Part shown: positions 1 through 4,921 of the stretch, one piece after another
How the letters are laid out: every line of letters starts with the position of its first letter
How positions within the stretch are numbered: the first letter of the stretch is position 1
From: Bacillota bacterium
Lineage (GTDB): Bacteria; Bacillota; Clostridia; Peptostreptococcales; Anaerovoracaceae
Length of the DNA stretch: 7,814 bases
NCBI GenBank assembly: GCA_017619905.1
Contig: JAFZRK010000194.1
Span: forward strand, 1 to 7,814
Direction of reading: 5' to 3'
Position numbers and translations under genes: made by a program
The notes under the pieces: model-generated
Databases searched by the model: none
What the model saw: only the letters and a program-made list of their open reading frames with translations
Told to the model about the DNA's origin: nothing

Positions 1-495
1 AGCCTGCTGGACCTTTCCGAGCAGAAGCTCGTGGCGGACTACAGCGTATCGGCGAACAACGCCATACAGATAGATAAGGACATAGTCGTAACGACTCCCG
101 CCGGGGAGCTCCTTAAGCTCAGTTTAGACAAGAGCTTCACCCTGAATGACGCGGTACCGGAGCAGGCCGGGGGCCACATCCTGGACCTCTCCTGGACGCC
201 CGCACAGGAATACAGCATCATGACGATAACAGACAACGGCACTGTGGTATACCTTGGCTCAGACACATCGGCAAGCATACCGCTGATGCAGGGAGAGCAC
301 GAGATATCGCTCTCCATGAACGACGGCCAGGGCAAGACCTACAGCGAGCTCTACCGCGTCAGCGTCGGAGAGCAGAAGAGCTTCCCGGTGCTGCCGGCAG
401 TGCTCACCGGTGTGCTGCTGATAGCCTGCCTGTTCTTCGGGATATTCAGGAAGGCAAGGATAGCCGGTCTGTTCAAAAAGGAGGCTGCGAGATGA
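1..495 (+). CDS. C-terminal part of a membrane-anchored extracytoplasmic protein (5' truncated by window)
   Basis: The reading frame is open from the first base of the window to a TGA at 493-495, giving 164 visible residues. The real start lies upstream; the GTG at 31 is just an internal Val codon. About 125 visible residues form a hydrophilic, beta-rich-looking domain with many Thr, Ser, Asp and Gly. They are followed by one hydrophobic segment of about 20 residues (bases about 385-447, rich in Leu, Val, Ile and Phe) and a short basic tail (FRKAR...FKK). This is a C-terminal anchor with the bulk outside the cell. The stop overlaps the start of the ABC ATPase gene by ATGA, so the two are translationally coupled and this protein probably works with that ABC system as a surface or accessory subunit. 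I do not recognise the family. An Ig-like or sugar-binding beta domain is possible but not shown. Confidence 0.8.
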   Translation, partial: SLLDLSEQKLVADYSVSANNAIQIDKDIVVTTPAGELLKLSLDKSFTLNDAVPEQAGGHILDLSWTPAQEYSIMTITDNGTVVYLGSDTSASIPLMQGEHEISLSMNDGQGKTYSELYRVSVGEQKSFPVLPAVLTGVLLIACLFFGIFRKARIAGLFKKEAAR

Positions 496-1457
496 GCGAA
501 TACTGCATAGTGCTTGATCACATAACAAAGAAGTTCGGCAGCTTTACGGCAGTCGACGACATAAGCCTTAAGCTGGAGACTGGCAGGATCTACGGCATGG
601 TCGGCCCCAACGGCGCGGGCAAGAGCACCACGATGGCTCTCATCATGGGATCCCTCTTCCCCACCTCCGGCAGCGGCAGCGTCTTCGGACACCCGCTGGC
701 GAGCCCGGAAGCGCTGAAGGTCCTCGGCTACTCCCCGGAGTTCACCAGCTTCTACTCGGACATGAAATGTTACGAGTACCTCTGGTACATGGGCTGCCTT
801 TCTGGGCTGTCCCCTGATGAGGCCGCAAAGCGCACCAACGAGCTCTTGGATCAGTTCGAGCTTCAGGACCACAGGGACAGGAAGGTGGCAAAGTTCTCCA
901 CCGGCATGAAGAAAAAGGTGTCCCTGGCCCAGGCCATGATACACCACCCCAAGATGCTCCTTCTGGACGAGCCCACGGCCAACCTGGACCCCACCAGCAG
1001 GCAGGAGATCCTGGACACCGTGCGCCGCATGGTGCAGGACGAACACCTGACGGTGCTCATAAGCTCGCACGTTCTTACGGAGCTTGAGACCGTTATAAGC
1101 CACGTGCTGATGATAGACCACGGAAAACTGATCCTTAACGCCCCCATAGCCGAGGCGCAGGAGATGTTCAAACAGGGCATACTCTGGGTCGACACGGACG
1201 ACAACGAGAAGCTGGTCCTGGGGCTTGCCGGCAGATACAAGGCCGAGATCGTCCCCGACGAAGGCGTCCGCATAACCACCAAGGAGATGGACCGCCTGAA
1301 GAAGGACGTGGTCGGTCTGGTGTACGCAAACGGCATGCAACTCAACAAGCTGAGCGAGGAAGTTCTGTCGCTCGACTCGCTCTACAAGCAGATGATGGAA
1401 GGAGAGAAAAATGGGAGTGATACTGAAAAGGACGCTTCAGGAAACGCTGAAGCTTAG
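492..1457 (+). CDS. ABC transporter ATP-binding protein (CcmA/NatA-like, ABC-2 type system)
   Basis: This 321-residue protein is the cytoplasmic ATPase that would drive the adjacent ABC-2 permease. Visible motifs in order are Walker A GPNGAGKST (38-46), a Q-loop region with Glu83 where many ABC proteins have Gln (common in the CcmA-like branch), a divergent signature FSTGMKKK (135-142) in place of LSGGQ, Walker B and D-loop LLLDEPTANLD (156-166), and the H-loop ISSH with His193. After about residue 210 there is a roughly 110-residue C-terminal extension ending in a hydrophilic, Asp/Glu/Lys-rich tail. The ATG at 492 is chosen because AAGGAGG (478-484) lies 7 nt upstream and the start overlaps the preceding stop. 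The gene ends inside the permease gene (47-nt overlap). Relatives serve exporters of drugs, Na+, antibiotics or extracellular material, as well as NosF-type systems. The substrate here is unknown. Confidence 0.93.
   Translation: MSEYCIVLDHITKKFGSFTAVDDISLKLETGRIYGMVGPNGAGKSTTMALIMGSLFPTSGSGSVFGHPLASPEALKVLGYSPEFTSFYSDMKCYEYLWYMGCLSGLSPDEAAKRTNELLDQFELQDHRDRKVAKFSTGMKKKVSLAQAMIHHPKMLLLDEPTANLDPTSRQEILDTVRRMVQDEHLTVLISSHVLTELETVISHVLMIDHGKLILNAPIAEAQEMFKQGILWVDTDDNEKLVLGLAGRYKAEIVPDEGVRITTKEMDRLKKDVVGLVYANGMQLNKLSEEVLSLDSLYKQMMEGEKNGSDTEKDASGNAEA
1399..1404 (+). promoter_or_regulatory. Shine-Dalgarno site deciding the overlapping permease start
   Basis: AAGGAG sits 6 nt before the ATG at 1411, within the coding sequence of the upstream ATPase gene. 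It supports initiation at 1411 even though this makes a 47-nt overlap. The next plausible starts would remove the first membrane helix. Confidence 0.75.
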
Positions 1458-2328
1458 CGCGGTCATCATAAGTCTGGCCGCGGGGCTCCTGGGCGGACTG
1501 GTGCTCGCGAAAGCAGGCGCCGTGGACAACGTCCCCGCGTTCAGCAGCTACCTGAACTACCGCCTGATAGAGCAGCACATAACCGTGTTCTTCCTGATCT
1601 GCGGAGCAATGCTGATGGTGATAGTCAGCGCTGTAGGCACGGGCCTCATAGCGGGAGAAGTGCACGAAGGCACGTTCCGCATACTGGTCTCCAAGCCCAA
1701 CAGCCGTGTTTCGATACTGCTCGGCAAAGTGCTGGGCATGCTGATCGGCTCACTTATGCTGATGGTGATGTCCCTCAGCACGATGTACGTCATGAACTAC
1801 CTTTGCGGAAACTACGACGGCAACATCTTCATTAAACTGCTGTCGTACTTCCCCGCCTACCTGATGTACGGACTCATAGTGACCCTGTTCTTCAGTTCTC
1901 TGGCGGTGCTGCTCAGCTGCGTGGCGAAAAAGCGCATAATCGCCCTGCTGCCCATGCTCCTTGTCATGATAGTAGTGCTGGTGCTGCCGCTCGTCGTGCG
2001 CCTGGTGCTGTCCCTGAGGGGCGGAGCGGGTCTGGACAAGCTTGCTTTCGTGGACCTCAACTACCACTTCGGAAGCATGTTCAGGTGGTGTACGGAATTC
2101 TTCGGCGGCATAAAGGGAACCTCCGGCCAGCTGGAGATCCCCACCCTGCTCATGAACATGTTCAAGCAGACTGCCATAGATCCGGACATTGCGCACCAGA
2201 CGAACGGCGCAGTCCTCACCACGGTAAACGACACGATACCGGTAACGGTGCTGCTGGGCGTCTACGGGGCGCTGACACTCATAAACTACGCCGCGGGCTT
2301 TGCGATAATACGCCGCAAGGACGTGTAG
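1411..2328 (+). CDS. ABC-2 type transporter permease (NosY/ABC-2-like, six predicted TM helices)
   Basis: This 305-residue integral membrane protein is the partner of the ATPase encoded just upstream. Hydrophobic segments are seen at about residues 15-34, 56-79, 102-128, 148-168, 175-199 and 277-300, matching the six-helix fold of ABC-2 permeases. The cytoplasmic stretch before helix 3 carries the family-type pattern GEVHEGTFRILVSKP, then a run ending LLGKVLG; this is the coupling region in this branch. A soluble loop of about 75 residues lies between helices 5 and 6. It has no EAA loop, which agrees with an exporter or non-importer system. The start ATG is fixed by the AAGGAG 6 nt upstream. 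The gene ends with TAG and is followed by a strong terminator, so it is the last gene of its operon. The transported substrate is unknown; energy-coupled export or extracellular protein handling are both possible. Confidence 0.9.
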   Translation: MGVILKRTLQETLKLSAVIISLAAGLLGGLVLAKAGAVDNVPAFSSYLNYRLIEQHITVFFLICGAMLMVIVSAVGTGLIAGEVHEGTFRILVSKPNSRVSILLGKVLGMLIGSLMLMVMSLSTMYVMNYLCGNYDGNIFIKLLSYFPAYLMYGLIVTLFFSSLAVLLSCVAKKRIIALLPMLLVMIVVLVLPLVVRLVLSLRGGAGLDKLAFVDLNYHFGSMFRWCTEFFGGIKGTSGQLEIPTLLMNMFKQTAIDPDIAHQTNGAVLTTVNDTIPVTVLLGVYGALTLINYAAGFAIIRRKDV

Positions 2329-2354
2329 AACAAAAGCATATCTGATATTACAGG

Positions 2355-2391
2355 CCCTCCGGAACAGATTCCGGAGGGTTCTATATTCTTT
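2355..2391 (+). terminator. Rho-independent terminator of the ABC-2 operon
   Basis: A perfect 10-bp stem (CCCTCCGGAA at 2355-2364 with TTCCGGAGGG at 2369-2378) and a 4-nt loop CAGA are followed by a T-rich tail, TTCTATATTCTTT. It starts 26 nt after the permease stop and separates this operon from the aldolase gene. Confidence 0.88.
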
Positions 2392-2405
2392 GAGGGCCGT
2401 TTTAT

Positions 2406-2420
2406 TTCCACACTTCCACA
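2406..2420 (+). repeat. Short tandem direct repeat TTCCACA upstream of the aldolase promoter
   Basis: TTCCACA occurs at 2406-2412 and again at 2414-2420, separated by one C, so the period is 8 bp. It ends 11 bp before the proposed -35 box, a usual place for an activator or repressor site. No known regulator consensus was recognised, and chance is possible at this length. Confidence 0.35.
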
Positions 2421-2431
2421 GCGTCGCGTCC

Positions 2432-2461
2432 TTGACTTTTTAATATAATAAAGTGTAAAAT
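2432..2461 (+). promoter_or_regulatory. Sigma-70/SigA-type promoter for the aldolase gene
   Basis: A -35 box TTGACT (2432-2437) and a -10 box TAAAAT (2456-2461) are spaced by 18 bp in an AT-rich stretch that contrasts with the GC-rich genes. Transcription would begin near 2468 and give a leader of about 40 nt. A perfect TATAAT at 2444-2449 also occurs but has no -35 box at the right distance. The leader is too short for a riboswitch. The aldolase ribosome binding site AAGGAG is at 2493-2498. Confidence 0.6.
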
Positions 2462-2508
2462 AAACGTTAGAAAAATATCAATCACCGGCTATAAGGAGTA
2501 CATCATCA

Positions 2509-3444
2509 ATGGCTTTGGTAACGACTAAAGAAATGTTCAAAAAAGCGTACGACGGCGGCTATGCCGTAGGCGCTTTCAACGCCGACAGCATGGACATAAT
2601 CCAGGCGATAGTGGCAGGCGCGGACAGCGTTAAGGCCCCGCTCATCCTTGCTCTTTCCGAAGGCGCGCTCAAGTTCATAGGACCGGAATACGCGGTTAGC
2701 ACGCTCAAGGCCGCGGCGCAGACCACGGACATCCCCATAGCCCTGCATCTGGACCACGGCAAGACCCCGGAGATCTGCAAGGCATGCGTGGACTACGGCT
2801 TCACATCCGTAATGATAGACGCTTCCGCTTACGATTTCGAAAAAAACATAGAGATCACTAAGGAAGTGGTGACCTACGCGCACCAGCGCGGCGTCGTGGT
2901 GGAGAGCGAACTTGGCGCCATAGCGGGCATAGAGGACGACGTTAACGTGGACGACAAATACGGCGCGTTCACCCACCCGGACGACGTGGTGGAGTTCGTC
3001 TCCCGCACCGGCATAGACAGTCTCGCGATAGCGATAGGCACCGCCCACGGCGCATACAAGTTCAAGCCCGGTCAGGAGCCGCAGCTGCGCTTCGACATAC
3101 TGGAGGAGATCCAGGAGAAGGTGCCCGGCTTCCCGCTCGTTCTGCACGGGGCATCCTCCGTTCCGCAGGATCGTCTGGCAATATTCAACCAGTACGGCGG
3201 AGACCTGGCCCAGGCCATAGGTATCCCCGGCGAAATGCTCAGGAAAGCTGCTTCCATGGCAGTCTGCAAGATAAACGTCGGCACTGACATACGCGTATGC
3301 TACTTCGGAGAGATCCGCAGGCAGTTTGCGGAGAACCCCAAGAAGTTCGACGGCCGCACGTTCCTGGGACCGGCCCAGAAGGCGGTGGCCGAGATGGTCG
3401 CAAAGCGCATAACCGACGTGTTCGGAAGCAACGGCAAAGCGTAA
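2509..3444 (+). CDS. fba: Class II fructose-1,6-bisphosphate aldolase
   Basis: This 311-residue cytosolic, zinc-dependent aldolase would cleave fructose 1,6-bisphosphate to dihydroxyacetone phosphate and glyceraldehyde 3-phosphate, or run in reverse in gluconeogenesis. The class II TIM-barrel landmarks are present: LHLDHG (79-84) with catalytic Asp82 and zinc His83, VESELGAIAG (131-140) with Glu134 and the following acidic mobile loop, GTAHGAYKF (177-185) with zinc His180, and LVLHGASSVP (210-219) with zinc His213. The C-terminal pattern ENPKKFD...FLGPA matches the clostridial/Thermotoga FBA group, and the length is normal. In the phosphate-binding segment KINVGTD (254-260), position 258 is Gly where FBAs usually have Asp. 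The start ATG lies 10 nt after AAGGAG (2493-2498). It has its own promoter, and no intrinsic terminator follows. Ile codons are 17 ATA, 8 ATC and no ATT. Another ketose-bisphosphate substrate such as tagatose bisphosphate is a less likely alternative. Confidence 0.93.
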   Translation: MALVTTKEMFKKAYDGGYAVGAFNADSMDIIQAIVAGADSVKAPLILALSEGALKFIGPEYAVSTLKAAAQTTDIPIALHLDHGKTPEICKACVDYGFTSVMIDASAYDFEKNIEITKEVVTYAHQRGVVVESELGAIAGIEDDVNVDDKYGAFTHPDDVVEFVSRTGIDSLAIAIGTAHGAYKFKPGQEPQLRFDILEEIQEKVPGFPLVLHGASSVPQDRLAIFNQYGGDLAQAIGIPGEMLRKAASMAVCKINVGTDIRVCYFGEIRRQFAENPKKFDGRTFLGPAQKAVAEMVAKRITDVFGSNGKA

Positions 3445-3457
3445 GCCGCCCGGCGGC
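3445..3457 (+). repeat. GC-rich palindrome just after the aldolase stop
   Basis: GCCGCC and GGCGGC flank a single C, immediately after the TAA of the aldolase gene. As RNA it would fold as a 5-bp stem with a 3-nt loop. No T-run follows, so it is not a convincing terminator. It may be a weak mRNA-end structure or chance. Confidence 0.3.
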
Positions 3458-3501
3458 CCGGCGCATCCCGTAAAACGCGCGGACCGCACGGAAAAGGTTA
3501 A

Positions 3502-3518
3502 AGCGGACGCAGTCCGTT
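3502..3518 (+). promoter_or_regulatory. Inverted repeat in the leader of the binding-protein gene
   Basis: AGCGGAC (3502-3508) pairs with GTCCGTT (3512-3518) around GCA, giving a 7-bp stem with one G-U pair, 44 nt before the lipoprotein start. A second GCGGAC lies at 3479-3484. No T-run follows, so it is not a terminator. An operator or mRNA structure is possible. A TAAGAT at 3518-3523 could be a weak -10 box, but I find no good -35 box for it, so whether the importer has its own promoter remains open. Confidence 0.3.
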
Positions 3519-3561
3519 AAGATAGTTCTAAATAAAAACTTTTATAAAGAAGGAGAAAACT

Positions 3562-4830
3562 ATGAAGAACATCAAGAAAGTACTAGCTGTTGTTCTTGCT
3601 CTGGTAATGGTATTCGGCCTCGCTGCATGCGGCAGCGGCGGAAACACCACACCGGCAAACAACGACTCCGGCAACACCGCTCCGGCAGAACCCAAGACCG
3701 TCGAGGAAAAGATCGCGGCCGCGGAGAAGATGACCGAGGCGGAGCTCATCGAAGCAGCCAAGAAGGAGCTTGAGGAGAACAAGGACCTCACCTTCAATGC
3801 AGACTCCCTCACCTCCGGCGTAAAGAAGGTCGCTGCGGCTTTCGAAAAGAAATATGAATGGGCCGCAGGCAGGATCGTCTACAACTCCAGGAAGGGCTCC
3901 GAGTATCAGCCCGTCCTCGACGCGGCGGCCAAGGCCGACCAGTACGTTGCGGACTTCGTCATGATCCAGGACGCTGCGTTCCTTAAGTTCAACATGCTCG
4001 ACGCCGGCTTCCTGCTCAGCTACACTCCGTCCGGAGACGAATTCAAGTTCAACGCAGGCACCACCGATCCCCAGGTAGGCGTAACCTTCAACAAGATCTT
4101 CCTGTGGAACAACACCAAGGTAGGCAAGGATCAGCTCCAGAACGTATGGCAGCTGACCGGCGTGGACGGATTCTCCCTCAAGGGTCTCCACAACGCATCC
4201 GTTCAGAGCCCGCTGAGCGAGGACATCAACATGAACTTCTTCATCATGATGACCTCCCCCGACGCAGTCAACAGACTCACCGCAGCCTACAAGAGCTACT
4301 TCGGCAAGGATTACGAGGCCGATGCAGCTTACAAGAACATAGGCTACAAGTTCGTTGCAGACTTCACCAAGAACATCGCTTACTGGCACAAGTCCGATAC
4401 GAGCGAAGTCAAGGAACTCATCAACTATGCTGACGACGGCAGGATCGTATTCGCAGGTCTTGCAAAGCTCAAGGACTACATGGGTCTGGAGAGCAAGCCC
4501 AGCGTCGATGATCTTACCGGCGCCGGCTGGAACGCGGACGTTGAAGGCTTCAGCGGTTTCGTTTACAACATGTGGGTACTCATCCCCAAGACCGCCAAGC
4601 TTCCGTACACCGCCTGCCTCTTCATCCGCTACCTCCTCTCCGAGGAAGGTTTCCAGGCCGGCTGGGGCGGACAGTACGGATACTACTCCGCTAACGTAAA
4701 CAACAAGCCGATCGAAGGCGATCAGCCGCTCGAGAGCTGGGTCAAGAACTGCCTCGTGGAGGACGTTGACTACATCGGATCCGCTTACAGCGACGCTCAG
4801 AAGTTCATAAAGCAGCAGCTCGGACAGTAA
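3562..4830 (+). CDS. ABC transporter solute-binding lipoprotein
   Basis: This 422-residue protein would capture the substrate outside the membrane for the importer encoded downstream. The N-terminus is a lipoprotein signal: basic MKNIKK, a hydrophobic core, then the lipobox LAAC with Cys23 as the lipidated residue. A flexible Gly/Asn/Thr/Pro linker follows to about residue 45, and then a charged, probably helical stretch to about 76. The rest looks like a type-2 periplasmic-binding fold (ELIEAAKKE near the start, KKVAAAFEKKY near 88-98, and the C-terminal YGYYSANVNNKP containing Tyr374-Tyr375), as in the FbpA/AfuA/polyamine-type families. The substrate cannot be assigned. Start evidence is AAGGAG at 3550-3555, 6 nt before the ATG. 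Ile codons are 15 ATC and 2 ATA, unlike its neighbours, which suggests high expression. A hairpin after the stop separates it from the permease gene. Confidence 0.9.
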   Translation: MKNIKKVLAVVLALVMVFGLAACGSGGNTTPANNDSGNTAPAEPKTVEEKIAAAEKMTEAELIEAAKKELEENKDLTFNADSLTSGVKKVAAAFEKKYEWAAGRIVYNSRKGSEYQPVLDAAAKADQYVADFVMIQDAAFLKFNMLDAGFLLSYTPSGDEFKFNAGTTDPQVGVTFNKIFLWNNTKVGKDQLQNVWQLTGVDGFSLKGLHNASVQSPLSEDINMNFFIMMTSPDAVNRLTAAYKSYFGKDYEADAAYKNIGYKFVADFTKNIAYWHKSDTSEVKELINYADDGRIVFAGLAKLKDYMGLESKPSVDDLTGAGWNADVEGFSGFVYNMWVLIPKTAKLPYTACLFIRYLLSEEGFQAGWGGQYGYYSANVNNKPIEGDQPLESWVKNCLVEDVDYIGSAYSDAQKFIKQQLGQ

Positions 4831-4867
4831 CTCAAGTCTGCACTAAGCAGCTGGATAAGACCTAACG

Positions 4868-4898
4868 CAGGGGAGGGAGACTTTTCCCTCCCCTGTTT
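4868..4898 (+). terminator. Stem-loop attenuator/partial terminator between binding-protein and permease genes
   Basis: A perfect 11-bp stem (CAGGGGAGGGA at 4868-4878 with TCCCTCCCCTG at 4885-4895) and a 6-nt loop GACTTT are followed by only three T residues before CGC. The stem is strong but the T-run is weak, so partial termination or protection of the upstream mRNA from 3' decay is likely. This layout is common in importer operons, where the binding protein is needed in excess. The permease ribosome binding site AGGAG (4908-4912) follows 12 nt later. Confidence 0.75.
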
Positions 4899-4921
4899 CG
4901 CAAAGACAGGAGCGATCATTT

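Noticed and set aside
31..495. Separate small gene starting at GTG 31
   Set aside because: The frame is open to base 1, no ribosome binding site precedes the GTG, and the sequence upstream continues the same protein, so it is an internal codon of a truncated gene.
351..1340. Long minus-strand open frame (329 codons) opposite the ABC ATPase gene
   Set aside because: It lies over a gene with full Walker and signature motifs, has low-complexity His/Val/Leu/Arg composition, and shows no recognisable domain. GC-rich codon use opens such antisense frames.
2402..2420. DnaA-box-like sequences (TTTCCACA, CTTCCACA)
   Set aside because: They differ from TTATCCACA at two or more positions, only two occur, and there is no origin context such as dnaA, dnaN or an AT-rich unwinding element.
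2469..2508. Riboswitch in the aldolase leader
   Set aside because: The leader is only about 40 nt, with no room for an aptamer and no conserved motif recognised.
2506..3489. Minus-strand open frame (327 codons) almost exactly opposite the aldolase gene
   Set aside because: Its near-matching ends looked striking, but the + strand protein is a clear class II aldolase with promoter and ribosome binding site, and the antisense product has no motif. It is a shadow of the codon pattern.
3445..3518. Intrinsic terminator after the aldolase gene
   Set aside because: Two small inverted repeats are present, but neither is followed by a T-run on the + strand.
3583..4389. Minus-strand open frame (268 codons) opposite the binding-protein gene
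   Set aside because: No ribosome binding site or domain is visible, and it is rich in Val, Leu, Gly and Glu in a way typical of an antisense reading of a GC-rich gene.
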